The notes under the pieces were generated by a model that did no database searches, was not told the origin of the DNA, and saw only the letters and a program-made list of their open reading frames with translations. Source: Dehalococcoidales bacterium (GTDB lineage Bacteria; Chloroflexota; Dehalococcoidia; Dehalococcoidales; UBA5760). From it: a stretch of DNA of 64,000 nucleotides. The position numbers and the translations under genes are program-made. The stretch's first letter is position 1, and every line of letters starts with the position of its first letter. Below are positions 53,879 to 63,729 of this stretch, piece after piece. The stretch covers positions 21,403 to 85,402 of the forward strand of contig JAQUQE010000007.1 of the NCBI GenBank assembly GCA_028716225.1. The letters run 5' to 3'.

Positions 53879-53921
53879 TTGCTGGTACAGGAGTACTGTA
53901 AAGCTATTCCTGTACCAGCAA
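53879..53921 (+). promoter_or_regulatory. intercistronic hairpin between livK and livH
   Basis: A perfect 14-bp stem TTGCTGGTACAGGA (53879-53892) / TCCTGTACCAGCAA (53908-53921) with a 15-base loop and no T-run. Such hairpins after binding-protein genes commonly protect the upstream message and lower downstream expression. Confidence 0.6.
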
Positions 53922-53978
53922 AACAGAGCCATGTTAGCCTAACGTTCAGTCCTTCTGGTCCTCTTGTTACGAGTAAGG

Positions 53979-54854
53979 ATGTGTGAGGCATTAGTTGTGG
54001 GTGCTTTTTTAACTAGTCTTTTAAGTGGAGTATCACTTGGGATGATATTCTTTCTTATAGCTATAGGATTATCGTTAGTCATTGGTCTCATGGGAATCAT
54101 TAACCTTTCCCACGGATCGCTCGTCATGTTAGGGGGATACCTAGGAATCTTTGTGGCTAAGTCAACGGGCGAAATTGGGCTTGGTATATTAGCTGCTATC
54201 GGCGCATCAGGTTTGGTTGGTTTAGGAATCCATCGAGGTTTCCTTCGTGGATTATATCGAAAAGACCTCGAGCAAATATTGGTGACATTCGGTTTCGTCT
54301 ACATAATAACTAACCTACATTTATGGATCTATGGGCCACGTCCTAAGGCACCTTTTGTTCCGGCAGTTTGGGGTAGTTCTTTTGCTATTGGCGATTTTCA
54401 ATTGCCTATTCATCGCCTGGCAGTAATCGCTATTGGATTGGGAATATACTTCGGGTTGTGGTGGCTCTTTGAAAAAACGAAACTAGGTGCAACTATACGA
54501 GCCGGAATGGATGATAAGGAGATGACGTCTGGCTTAGGTATTAATCTTACACCAGTTACCATCCGTGTCTTCTTCATAGGAACTGCCTTGGCTGGTTTAG
54601 CCGGTGTAATCGGGGCGCTTTCACTAGGTGGAATGAGTCTTGAGGCTGGGCCTACTATGTTAATGGTAGCATTGTCCGTTACTATAGTTGGTGGTGTAGG
54701 TTCCATAAAAGGCGCACTGGTGGGTGCCCTAGTGATAGGTATTGCGACTGCTTTAACCACAACCTATTTCCCATTCTTAGCTATGTTCATTATGTATATA
54801 GCCATGATTGTTGTACTCGTGATTAAGCCTTCCGGACTATTAGGGACAAAATAA
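53979..54854 (+). CDS. livH: branched-chain amino-acid ABC permease LivH
   Basis: The roughly 291-residue membrane protein has the LivH pattern: eight or so helices, GMIFFLIAIGLSLVIGLMGIINLSHGSLVMLGGY at the start region and GGVGSIKGALVGALVIG near the end. ATG 53979 is chosen; a TTG five codons before is possible. Second gene of the operon. Confidence 0.9.
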   Translation: MCEALVVGAFLTSLLSGVSLGMIFFLIAIGLSLVIGLMGIINLSHGSLVMLGGYLGIFVAKSTGEIGLGILAAIGASGLVGLGIHRGFLRGLYRKDLEQILVTFGFVYIITNLHLWIYGPRPKAPFVPAVWGSSFAIGDFQLPIHRLAVIAIGLGIYFGLWWLFEKTKLGATIRAGMDDKEMTSGLGINLTPVTIRVFFIGTALAGLAGVIGALSLGGMSLEAGPTMLMVALSVTIVGGVGSIKGALVGALVIGIATALTTTYFPFLAMFIMYIAMIVVLVIKPSGLLGTK

Positions 54855-54882
54855 TTATGAGGCGTGGAGAATTCGATTTCTT

Positions 54883-55845
54883 ATGAGTATCAAAAATCTG
54901 CGTAGTCTTGCCCCTTTCCTAATCATCGGATTATTTCTGATAGTGGCACCCTCTTTTCTAGGTGCCGGGGCTGTGGGCCTTATTACCAAGATTTTAATAT
55001 TTACTCTTTTGACCATGGGTTTAGATCTAGTATTTGGATACACAAATCTCTGGTCTTTTGCCCACGCTGGGTTATTTGGAGTCGGAGCATATAGTACCGG
55101 AATACTGATCAAACATTATGGCATTACTTCATTTTGGGTATCAGCCCCACTCGGAGTCTTGCTAACAGTAATTTGTTCCGCTATCTTCTGTGCAATAGCT
55201 CTGCGTGGAAGACTTATCTACTTTCTTCTTATTACCCTTGCACTAGGTCAAATAATATACTCAGTTGCTATGAAGTGGAATGCAGTTACTGGCGGCGTTA
55301 ATGGTTTGGCAGGTATATCATATCCTGAAATGGGGGTGTTTTTTCACTTTACACCCATTAGCTATTATTACTTCACCTTAACGGTTGTGGCTATATTAGC
55401 CTATCTACTTTATCGAATCGTGAAATCTCCTTTCGGCGTGAGCCTACAGGGGATTAAGGGCAACGAAGTTCGAATGCGGATATTAGGCTACAATACCTGG
55501 TTGCTGCAATTTGCTGCGTTTCTTATCAGTGGGATGTATGCAGGTATAGCCGGAGTTCTGTACATACACTATAACGGTCTTATTGCTCCTTCTGACGTGG
55601 GTTTTCAGGCCTCTGGGTTGTTAATGCTTATGATAATAATTGGCGGTACTGGTACCCTCTGGGGGGCAGCTATTGGTAGTACTATATTCATGTTGATGCA
55701 ATACTACGTAAGTTTAATCACACCAGAGCGTTGGCCTTTTATAATAGGAATTGTATTCATTGCCGTTGTTATGTTTTCTACAGGCGGCATTTTACCAACT
55801 ATACGTAGACATTGGGGCGAGGTACAAAAACCATGGCAATCTTAG
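54883..55845 (+). CDS. livM: branched-chain amino-acid ABC permease LivM
   Basis: The 320-residue membrane protein with about ten helices. It has YTNLWSFAHAGLFGVGAYSTG, ALRGRLIYFLLITLALGQIIY and the GGTGTLWGAAIGSTIF loop typical of LivM. It overlaps livG by 13 bases, so translation is coupled. Confidence 0.9.
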   Translation: MSIKNLRSLAPFLIIGLFLIVAPSFLGAGAVGLITKILIFTLLTMGLDLVFGYTNLWSFAHAGLFGVGAYSTGILIKHYGITSFWVSAPLGVLLTVICSAIFCAIALRGRLIYFLLITLALGQIIYSVAMKWNAVTGGVNGLAGISYPEMGVFFHFTPISYYYFTLTVVAILAYLLYRIVKSPFGVSLQGIKGNEVRMRILGYNTWLLQFAAFLISGMYAGIAGVLYIHYNGLIAPSDVGFQASGLLMLMIIIGGTGTLWGAAIGSTIFMLMQYYVSLITPERWPFIIGIVFIAVVMFSTGGILPTIRRHWGEVQKPWQS

Positions 55846-56585
55846 AAGTCGATTGTCTGACGCAAAGCTTTGGTGGTTTGAGGGTTTTGGATAGTATATC
55901 CTTTAAAGTTGGGAATGACGAGAGAGTTGCGCTTATTGGTCCTAATGGGGCAGGTAAATCCACTCTCGTCAACATACTAACTGGCGTACTACCATGCCAA
56001 GGTGGCCGAATACATTTCTTAGGTACCGATGTAACTAAGATGAGTCCTAACAAGCGCACTTCTTTAGGTCTCTCTCGCTCTTTCCAAATCAATACTCTTT
56101 TTAATGACTTGAGCCTACTCACTAATGTTCTACTTGCAGTACGGGGTAAAGGGAGAGGCCATTTCCATATGTTTCGTTCATTAATGTCTTATGAGCGCGA
56201 TATCGACGCAGCTAAAAAATTGCTACAGTTGGTTGGATTGTGGGACAGAAAAGACGATTTGATTAGTGCTCTCTCCCACGGAGAACAACGTCAGGTTGAA
56301 ATCCTACTAGCTCTAGCTTCTAGGCCGAGGATGTTGATATTGGATGAACCGACTGCTGGCTTGTCATCTGCGGAAACCAAGGCCTTCTTAGAATTCATGG
56401 GCCTTCTAGTTAAGGATATGACACTGTTATTCGCTGCACACGACATGGATGTAGTCTTTTCTCTAGCTGACCGGGTCATAGTACTATACTATGGTGGTAT
56501 TATTGCTGAAGGCACACCGGACGAAATACAGAGTAATCCCAAGGTCATCGAAATATACCTAGGAATGCGTGGCAAAAATGCTTAG
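55833..56585 (+). CDS. livG: branched-chain amino-acid ABC ATPase LivG
   Basis: The 250-residue ATPase has Walker A GPNGAGKSTL, signature LSHGEQRQVEILLAL (variant of LSGGQ), Walker B MLILDEPTAGL, and the H-loop AAHDMDVV. Start at ATG 55833 (GAGGT about 9 bases upstream) gives the usual family N-terminus. Overlaps livF by 17 bases. Confidence 0.92.
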   Translation: MAILEVDCLTQSFGGLRVLDSISFKVGNDERVALIGPNGAGKSTLVNILTGVLPCQGGRIHFLGTDVTKMSPNKRTSLGLSRSFQINTLFNDLSLLTNVLLAVRGKGRGHFHMFRSLMSYERDIDAAKKLLQLVGLWDRKDDLISALSHGEQRQVEILLALASRPRMLILDEPTAGLSSAETKAFLEFMGLLVKDMTLLFAAHDMDVVFSLADRVIVLYYGGIIAEGTPDEIQSNPKVIEIYLGMRGKNA

Positions 56586-57282
56586 AATAGTCGATGTGCA
56601 TACTTTCTATGGAGAAAGCCATATCCTACATGGTATCTCTCTGGAGATCAATCCTGGTTCAGTAACAGCTATCTTGGGTCGCAATGGAATGGGAAAGACA
56701 ACTCTTATGCGATCGATAATTGGCTTCACCCCGGTTCGTTATGGTGAAATCTGGTTTAAGGAAAAAGAAATATCGAGGCTCCCATCATATAAGATTGCTC
56801 AAATGGGCCTAGGTTTGGTACCACAGGGAAGGCGGATCTTCCCATCTCTAAGTGTCAAGGAAAACCTCACCGTAGGGCAGAAACCGATGATGAGCAGTCA
56901 TAGTTGGTCATTGGAAAGGGTTTATTCGTCCTTCCCAATTCTAGAAGAGCGTGCGAATGTCAGAGGTACCCTACTAAGTGGTGGAGAGCAGCAGATGTTA
57001 TGCATCGCCAGAGCCTTGCTTACTAATCCGGAATTTCTGCTGATGGATGAACCATCGGAAGGTCTCTCCCCACTGTTTGTAATGAGGGTGGGTGAAATCA
57101 TTTCTGAGTTGAAGAAAGAGGGGCTATCAATACTGTTGGCCGAGCAGAACTTGTCCCTTGCCGTAGAAGTTAGTGATTACGTTTGTATAATAAGCAAAGG
57201 GGAATTAGTCTATAAATCAACTCCTCAAGACTTATTGAGTAATGAGGAAATTATGCTCAAGCATCTTGCTATTAAGACCTGA
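56569..57282 (+). CDS. livF: branched-chain amino-acid ABC ATPase LivF
   Basis: The 237-residue ATPase has Walker A GRNGMGKTTL, Q-loop, GLVPQGRRIFPSLSV, signature LSGGEQQMLCIARAL, Walker B EFLLMDEPSEGL. GTG 56569 has AGGA 4 bases upstream; ATG 56578 is an alternative. Last gene of the importer operon. Confidence 0.92.
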   Translation: MAKMLRIVDVHTFYGESHILHGISLEINPGSVTAILGRNGMGKTTLMRSIIGFTPVRYGEIWFKEKEISRLPSYKIAQMGLGLVPQGRRIFPSLSVKENLTVGQKPMMSSHSWSLERVYSSFPILEERANVRGTLLSGGEQQMLCIARALLTNPEFLLMDEPSEGLSPLFVMRVGEIISELKKEGLSILLAEQNLSLAVEVSDYVCIISKGELVYKSTPQDLLSNEEIMLKHLAIKT

Positions 57283-57859
57283 ATTCCTCTGCATCTTAGA
57301 TAAACGAAGACTGGCGACAGTTCGTAGCCCGAAGGGTGGTGAAAAGATTAGCATATTGATTTTGATAAGCTGGTTGTTGGTTAGGCAGCAGTTACGGAGT
57401 CCACGATGGAATAGGGCGTTATTGCTGTATTAGGTGTGAAAAAGTATTCAGAGATAAAAGATGGAATATTTCCACGAGACGGGAGGATTTATTAGGGCAG
57501 TGAGTTTGGTAATGTGGGCACGTTCTGCCAGTGTCCCTTCCTATGACAACTTTAGGTAACCGTAAGTTGATTAGGAGCATGATCCAGATAATGCAGTTAG
57601 ATTTGGTTAAATGGAAGGCTTACCCAAATGGCTATGGGATGATGAATGAATATAGACATAAAGATGCCATAGCGTCGAGGTATTTTAATATTCTCACGGG
57701 AACCGATAATAGTTGCCCGATGGCCGTTGTTTCTAAAAGCGTGATAGATTCCCCTGTTACCGTGAATTTCAAAAGATCAGGCAAGGCGGGATAGCTAATT
57801 CTGGATTATGTGGTTAGAGTTACTTGAAGAACATGGATAATCAATATGGAGGGTGAAGG
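57283..57859. other. 577-base region with no supported gene
   Basis: An open frame at 57531-57794 has no recognisable family and weak start. Scattered short open segments suggest decayed sequence. The aminotransferase ribosome binding site (GGAGGGTGAAGG) is at its right edge. Confidence 0.5.
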
Positions 57860-59230
57860 TTGAGAGATATTAATGATATAGAAGAAATGCGAAGGAAAAT
57901 ATTTAAGCATATGTTCGTGCAATACAGATCAGCTGCTTGGTTACGTGAACCTGGCCATCTTAAAATTTTTGAGAAAGGCGAGGGAGTTCGCATTACTGAT
58001 GTAACAGGTAAAACGTATATTGATGGTGCGGCTGGTTGGCAGTACGGACTTGTGGGCCATGGAAGGATGGAAATTGGTGATGCTATACACAAACAGATTG
58101 GTGAGCTAGCTATTCTTGCCGGGGAATTTGTTAACATTCCTTCTCTGAATTTAGCCGAGAAGTTGGCTACAATTACGCCAGGAAACCTGACGAAGGTATC
58201 ATTTTGTAGTTCCGGGTCTGAAGCGGTAGAGACAGGAATGAAGATAGCGAGACAGTATCATGTACTCAATGGTGAGCCAAGACGACATAAGGTCATAACT
58301 AGAAGGGGTTCATATCACGGAGCAACATGGGGTTGTATGAGCGTCACGGGAGTCTATAGGAACGTGTTTTCGTACTTTGAGCCCATGGTTCCGATGGCAA
58401 TAAGAGTAGCTCATCCGTATTGCTACCGTTGCTCTTACGGACTGCGATATCCCCATTGCGATCTCCAGTGTGCTAGAGAAATAGAGCGCGTTATTGTTAA
58501 CGAGTCTCCAGACAATATATCTGCGGTGCTTGGCGAACCAATTTCACACTCATGTTATGTCGCAGTTCCTCCGCCTGAATACTGGCCTATGGTGCGCTCC
58601 ATTTGCGATAAGTATGGAGTGCTTCTTGTTAATGACTGTGTTCTTACTGGCTTTGGACGTACTGGTAAGTGGTTTGCTTGCGAGCACTGGGACTACGTTC
58701 CTGACGTAATATGTTTCGCTAAGGGTATCACTAGCGGCTATACGCCTGCCGGAGGAGCAATAACAACCTCTGAGATAGCTGAAAAAGTCGAGAGCGGTCC
58801 TCACATTGGTCTCGTTAATATAAACACATGGGGTGGAAATGCTCCTTCGGCCGCAGGAGCTCTTGCGAATATCGCTATTCTGGAACGTGAGCAACTGATA
58901 GAGAACTCAGCTAAGATGGGGGAATATTTACTGGAGGGACTTAGAGATCGACTTCTAAAGTATCCGATAGTCGGTGACGTTCGGGGAATGGGGTTGATGG
59001 TTGGTATTGAGACGGTAGCAGATAGAAAAACCAAGGCATTTTTCGAACCAGAAGTGAAAATTGTTGACAGAACTTTTAAGAAATTGGAAGATAATGGCTT
59101 GTTATGCCGGGAGTTTGAATCAACTATTCTTTTAACACCACCATTGTGTATTTCTAAAAGCGATATTGACGAGATAATTACCATATTGGATAAGATCATT
59201 GCTGAACTAGCCTTAGATCTCGGCTATTAG
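57860..59230 (+). CDS. class III PLP-dependent aminotransferase
   Basis: The 456-residue enzyme. Motifs: GAAGWQYGLVGHGR-like start of the fold, SSGSEAVETGMKIARQ phosphate loop, LLVNDCVLTGFGRTGK (with the PLP Asp replaced within NDC position by family variation), and CFAKGITSGYTPAGG with the PLP lysine. It transfers an amino group from an omega- or alpha-amino compound to a keto acid. TTG start with GGAGGGTGAAGG upstream. Likely first enzymatic step after import (inference). Confidence 0.85.
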   Translation: MRDINDIEEMRRKIFKHMFVQYRSAAWLREPGHLKIFEKGEGVRITDVTGKTYIDGAAGWQYGLVGHGRMEIGDAIHKQIGELAILAGEFVNIPSLNLAEKLATITPGNLTKVSFCSSGSEAVETGMKIARQYHVLNGEPRRHKVITRRGSYHGATWGCMSVTGVYRNVFSYFEPMVPMAIRVAHPYCYRCSYGLRYPHCDLQCAREIERVIVNESPDNISAVLGEPISHSCYVAVPPPEYWPMVRSICDKYGVLLVNDCVLTGFGRTGKWFACEHWDYVPDVICFAKGITSGYTPAGGAITTSEIAEKVESGPHIGLVNINTWGGNAPSAAGALANIAILEREQLIENSAKMGEYLLEGLRDRLLKYPIVGDVRGMGLMVGIETVADRKTKAFFEPEVKIVDRTFKKLEDNGLLCREFESTILLTPPLCISKSDIDEIITILDKIIAELALDLGY

Positions 59231-59416
59231 GGGAACAAATCACTCGCTATACTGGCAAAAACTAGAATAGATCGCGATGTAAAAGAATGAGGGTGTACTA
59301 ATGACTTCATGAAACAGCGTGATCTTAAAGCATTAGAAAACTTGTCTGCCGATAAATGGAACGTAACTAGGTTACGCACATTTTAATCACTATAAATGAA
59401 TAGGGAAGGAGCAGAG

Positions 59417-60676
59417 ATGCAACTAAATGAACTAGAAAACGAATTTGCGTTGGTAGGTTCTACACTTATTGATGGCTCTGGTGCTGAAGTCAAACAAGAT
59501 GCTGTAGTGGCTGTTAAAGATGGAGTCATTAAACATGTAGGTGGTAGGGATTCAGTACAACTAGACCAGGGCGTACAGCAGGTTGATGTATCGGGGAAAT
59601 TCATTATGCCCGGTTTGATCAATTGCCATGTTCATTTCTTGGGTTGTGTCAGTGAATACTATGTAGAGTGGATGACCGAGCCTAATGAAATACAAGCTAT
59701 AAGAACCGTGAATGAGGCGCGTAAGATGTTAGAGTGGGGATTCACTACTGTGAGAGACTGTGGTTCGAGGTATTCACTTGCCCTTAAAAGAGCAATTGAT
59801 GAAGGTTCTGCAATTGGCCCAAGAATTGTCTCGTCAGGACTCGGCATTTCTAGGACCGGTGGACATGGAGACTTACCTAGAAACATCTGGGCCCTAGATG
59901 ATGAGTTTATTGATCATGTGCATCCTTGGGCTCTCCGGGCTAACGGGACAGATGATATACGTAAGAAAGTTCGCAGGCTTATTAGTCAGGGAGTCGACAT
60001 GATAAAATTCTGGGCAACTGGCGGTGGCTACTGGGAAAAAGACAATTACAAACACCTTCATTTTACCCTCGATGAAATGCAAGTGATTTGTGATGAGGCT
60101 CACGAACTGGATTTAAGGGTAGGAGTACATAGTAAAAATTTTAGGTCACACAAGAGAGTAATAGAAGCCGGGGTGGATGTGATCGACCACTTCTACTTTT
60201 GCGAAGGTGAAGAGGTTGACGATGAGATAATAGAAAAGATGCTTGATAATAATATTGCTTTCGTACCGATGTGCTCTATATATCTTGTTGAAATAGAAAA
60301 GGGTGTTGGAGAGTGGGCAGTGCCTAAAATCCCTGAGAATAATATCAGAAGTTGGCAAAGAGCATATAGGAATGGCGTCAAGCTCGCGATGGGCACAGAT
60401 TCCTTCACAGAGGGTATTACACCAAGAGGGAGTTATGATATAAAGGAGCTCAAGCGAATGGTGGACATTCTGGGTTTGACTCCGATGGAGTCCATCGTTG
60501 CTTCAACGAAAGTAGCAGCTGAGGCTTGTGGAATACAAGATAGTGTGGGAACAATTGAAAAGGGGAAGCTGGCAGATCTGCTTATCCTTAGAGAAAATCC
60601 CATTGATAATATAGGTAGTCTCGAAAAGATGGACAATATCCTAAATGTAGTAAAGGGTGGCAAGTTGGTAAGATAG
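59417..60676 (+). CDS. amidohydrolase-superfamily metal-dependent hydrolase
   Basis: The 419-residue enzyme has the HVHF metal motif (PGLINCHVHFLG), MIKFWATGGGYW with the candidate carboxylated Lys, GVHSKNF, IDHFYF and AMGTDSFTEGITPRG with the final Asp. It belongs to the imidazolonepropionase/prolidase-like branch. It would hydrolyse an amide, lactam or peptide bond. ATG 59417 is preferred because GGAAGGAG lies just before; an ATG seven codons upstream precedes that site. Confidence 0.85.
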   Translation: MQLNELENEFALVGSTLIDGSGAEVKQDAVVAVKDGVIKHVGGRDSVQLDQGVQQVDVSGKFIMPGLINCHVHFLGCVSEYYVEWMTEPNEIQAIRTVNEARKMLEWGFTTVRDCGSRYSLALKRAIDEGSAIGPRIVSSGLGISRTGGHGDLPRNIWALDDEFIDHVHPWALRANGTDDIRKKVRRLISQGVDMIKFWATGGGYWEKDNYKHLHFTLDEMQVICDEAHELDLRVGVHSKNFRSHKRVIEAGVDVIDHFYFCEGEEVDDEIIEKMLDNNIAFVPMCSIYLVEIEKGVGEWAVPKIPENNIRSWQRAYRNGVKLAMGTDSFTEGITPRGSYDIKELKRMVDILGLTPMESIVASTKVAAEACGIQDSVGTIEKGKLADLLILRENPIDNIGSLEKMDNILNVVKGGKLVR

Positions 60677-60857
60677 GAGTAGTAGAGTTCTGGTGATACC
60701 TGTTTTGGGTCGTAGCCAGGTCTAATCGCGGACTATTTGCGAAACATATTCAGTCGGCGGCAATTGGCAGAGAGAACATTGTTACTTCAGCCTGTTTTTC
60801 ATTTGTAGATTGGTCCTATAAATAGCAGAGGAATTTGCACAAAAAGAGGATATAGAT

Positions 60858-61208
60858 ATGACAAAGTACCTTATATTAGCATATACTGACGCCCCAGATC
60901 CTTTGCGTGAGAACGAATACAATGAATGGTACGACAATATCCATCTACCCGATGTGTTGGAGACTCCAGGTGTTATTAACGGCACACGCTATGTTTGTAC
61001 TACCCCAAACACGGGGCCAGGCAAATTCCTAGCACTCTACGACGTAGAAAGCGATAACATCAACGGAGTAATGGAAGAAATGCGTGTAATCATGGACAGA
61101 AAGAGAAAGGAAGGACGTCTCAGAGAGGGAGTAGACTTAGTTACGATATTAGTAGCTACTTACAAGAGGATAAGCTCTCTCCAAACTAAGGTGGGCGATA
61201 ATCCTTAA
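60858..61208 (+). CDS. EthD/ABM-like dimeric alpha-beta barrel protein
   Basis: The 116-residue protein begins TKYLILAYTDAPDP, has NEWYDNIHLPDVLETPGV, and ends with a basic tail. The NxWYxxxHxPD motif is typical of EthD-like proteins found beside degradation genes. Role likely auxiliary in the catabolic pathway. Confidence 0.75.
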   Translation: MTKYLILAYTDAPDPLRENEYNEWYDNIHLPDVLETPGVINGTRYVCTTPNTGPGKFLALYDVESDNINGVMEEMRVIMDRKRKEGRLREGVDLVTILVATYKRISSLQTKVGDNP

Positions 61209-61602
61209 TACTGGGATGGTTGCCGTGAATAGGCCATTCTACTATCGAAAGGTGGCCTAGGTGGAATAAGGGATCTTGTGGGAAAACCAGGCATTGCAGT
61301 GGGGCGTGTTCTTAGAAGATTCGGATAAAACTCTTGCAGATTATTTGCGCTCTGAGACTCGCTGGATTTGTCAGGGTCGTTACCTGTGTCTCCATAGGTC
61401 TATCTGTAAAGGGTCTATGGCGTGATTTGTTAGAGTATGTTATACATAGAAAATCCGAAGGCTATCACTGGTATCATTCGTGTATTCTATCTTAAATCAG
61501 CGTTGCAAGACATCATACGGCATTACTGTGAATACTAATATAACAACTCATGTGCCACAAGCATCGCGGAAGCTAATTACAATCATAGGAGGTTATATTT
61601 AA
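61209..61602. other. 394-base intergenic region
   Basis: A short open stretch near 61273-61420 has no start or family. No promoter or hairpin stands out. Confidence 0.45.
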
Positions 61603-62367
61603 ATGGGTAGACTAGATGCCAAGGTAGCAATAATAACTGGGGCTGGTTGTGGACAGGGACGGGCGGCAGCCATGCTTTTTGCGAAAGAAGGGGCAAAGAT
61701 TGTTATTGCGGAGGTAGAAGCTGAAGCAGGGGAACAGACAAGGAGATTGATCAAAAATGCTGGCGGTGAAGCTATATTCGTTAAGACTGATGTCTCCAAA
61801 AGAGAAGACATTAAGAACATGGTCAATCTGACTATTGAAACCTATGGCCGGCTAGACATTCTCTACAATAACGCTGGCATCTCTGGCGAAAGTAGTTCTA
61901 TAGTAGATTGCACAGAGGAAAACTGGGACAAGATTATGTCTGTTAATCTCAAGGGTGTTTGGCTCACGATGAAATACGCTATTCCCGAAATCTTAAAAAT
62001 AGGGGGAGGGGCAATTATCAACACCGGATCTGTAGCTGCACATAAGGGTGTGGTGAATATGCCTGCCTATTGCGCTTCTAAGGGTGGAGTAGATGCATTA
62101 ACCAGAGCCGCAGCGGTAGAATATAGTGGCCAGAACATTCGAATTAACTCAATTGACCCTGGGCCTATCAAGACACGCATGCTATTGTCTACCTCTCCGG
62201 AAAAGGAACAACGGTTTCTAGATTTAGTACCTCAGGGCAGATATGGCGAACCAGAGGAGATATCTCAGGCGGCTTTATTTTTAGCTTCTGATGAGTGTCC
62301 CTATATGACTGGCCAAACGCTAATCATTGATGGAGGTCTTTCGATTGAAAGCTTTCAAAAGGCTTAA
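61603..62367 (+). CDS. short-chain dehydrogenase/reductase
   Basis: The 254-residue classical SDR has TGAGCGQG for NAD(P), DVSKREDI, NNAGIS, GSVAAHKG with the catalytic Ser, and YCASKGG with Tyr and Lys. It ends DGG like most SDRs. It oxidises or reduces a carbonyl/alcohol of the pathway. AGGAGG precedes ATG 61603. Confidence 0.9.
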   Translation: MGRLDAKVAIITGAGCGQGRAAAMLFAKEGAKIVIAEVEAEAGEQTRRLIKNAGGEAIFVKTDVSKREDIKNMVNLTIETYGRLDILYNNAGISGESSSIVDCTEENWDKIMSVNLKGVWLTMKYAIPEILKIGGGAIINTGSVAAHKGVVNMPAYCASKGGVDALTRAAAVEYSGQNIRINSIDPGPIKTRMLLSTSPEKEQRFLDLVPQGRYGEPEEISQAALFLASDECPYMTGQTLIIDGGLSIESFQKA

Positions 62368-62426
62368 AGATCTATCTCGGAGGCTGATATCTGATATGTA
62401 TTTATTATGAGTTTACATTAACTTTC

Positions 62427-62568
62427 ATGGAATTTAGGTATAATCTGTCAGTGACGTAGAATATCCGTGCCAAAATTGAGTAAATGGCTTCAGTGCTATG
62501 AAGGAATTGTAGTTCATGGCTTAATCAGTAAGATCCGGAAGGTCTTTGAAGAGCAAGGCAAATGGAAA
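62427..62568 (+). pseudogene. fragment of IS481-family transposase upstream of alr
   Basis: Aligns with 50878-51035 (CTGTCAGTGA(C/T)GT, ATGGCTT(C/T)A, TCAGTAAGA, CCGGAAGGTCTTTGAAG) and shows decayed HTH sequence. It runs directly into the racemase start at 62562. Confidence 0.6.
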
Positions 62569-63707
62569 AGCTATCGCAATATCTTAAATGGATAGAGATA
62601 GACATAGATGCTCTGGTTCAGAATATTCAGGCTCTACGAAGCCAACTAAGACAGGGCGTGAAGTTTATGGCCGTAGTCAAGAAAAATGCCTATGGGCACG
62701 GTGCTCCGGAAGTATGTCAGCATGCGCTGGAAGCAGGCGTAGATTCCCTGGCTGTATATTCTTTAGAAGAAGCGCTAGAACTCCGCGAAGCCGGTATTGA
62801 TGCTCCTGTACTAATACTCGGTCCTGTATCGTCAAGCGCAGCAGATATTGTAGTTAGACAACGATTGATTGCCACAGTGATCGAGAGGGAACTAGCTCAT
62901 GCTCTTTCTAAGGCTGCTAAGGAACAGAAAATTGTGGCGGAGGTACATGTAATAATTGATACCGGCATTAATCGCTTTGGAGTATCCTTAGAGGAAGCTC
63001 CTCAATTTCTCAGCTATCTTGGAGAACTTACTAACCTTAACGTGGCAGGTTTGTATACACACTTCTCTTCTGCGGATGAAACTGACCACACACCAACCAG
63101 GATACAGTTGGAGAAGTTTCTCGATCTGGCCAGGCGCTTCCCGCATATCACTACTCTGCATGCTGCTAACAGTGCGGCTACTCTCCAATTTCCAGAAACT
63201 CACTTAAATATGGTTCGAGTAGGTATATCAATTTATGGTTTCTACCCTTCTAATGCGGTTAGAAAGTCTGTGTCCTTAAGACCGGTGCTCAGTCTTAAGA
63301 CAAGGGTTATACGGCTTTATTCAATAAAGGAAGGGGAAGGGCTAAGCTATGGTTTGACTTGGGTTGCTCCCCGAGATTCCTTAATTGCTCTAATACCTTT
63401 TGGGTATGGTGACGGTTTACCTAGGTTACTTTCTAACAAAGGAGAGGTACTTATAGGAGGTAGACGTGCTCCCATACGTGGTGTCGTCTGTATGGACCAA
63501 TCCATTATCGATGTGACGGGCATACCAGACGTAAGGGTAGGTGATGAAGTTACTATAATCGGCCGACAGGGTAGTGAAGAGATAACTGCCGGTGATATAG
63601 CCGAACTAACCGGTACTATACATCATGAAGTGGTGACCAGGTTATCTGGGGTGCTTCCCAGACTTTATTTGCGTACTAGTCAACCAGAAACTTGTCGCGC
63701 TGTATGA
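62562..63707 (+). CDS. alr: alanine racemase
   Basis: The 381-residue PLP enzyme has K40 in AVVKKNAYGHG, the second catalytic Tyr in GEGLSYGLTW, GISIYGFYP, PIRGVVCMDQ and HHEVVTRLSGVLPRLY. It interconverts L- and D-alanine or another small amino acid. In a wall-less lineage it more likely serves D-amino-acid breakdown here than cell-wall synthesis. It starts inside the IS fragment edge; no clear ribosome site is seen. Confidence 0.9.
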   Translation: MEKLSQYLKWIEIDIDALVQNIQALRSQLRQGVKFMAVVKKNAYGHGAPEVCQHALEAGVDSLAVYSLEEALELREAGIDAPVLILGPVSSSAADIVVRQRLIATVIERELAHALSKAAKEQKIVAEVHVIIDTGINRFGVSLEEAPQFLSYLGELTNLNVAGLYTHFSSADETDHTPTRIQLEKFLDLARRFPHITTLHAANSAATLQFPETHLNMVRVGISIYGFYPSNAVRKSVSLRPVLSLKTRVIRLYSIKEGEGLSYGLTWVAPRDSLIALIPFGYGDGLPRLLSNKGEVLIGGRRAPIRGVVCMDQSIIDVTGIPDVRVGDEVTIIGRQGSEEITAGDIAELTGTIHHEVVTRLSGVLPRLYLRTSQPETCRAV

Positions 63708-63729
63708 TCTTATAGAAAGGAGTATTATC

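Noticed and set aside
53879..53921. Perfect hairpin after livK considered as a terminator
   Set aside because: No T-run follows and the operon continues; better read as an mRNA-stabilising intercistronic structure.
57531..57794. 87-codon frame between livF and the aminotransferase
   Set aside because: No family, no clear ribosome site, surrounded by apparently decayed sequence; not supported as a gene.
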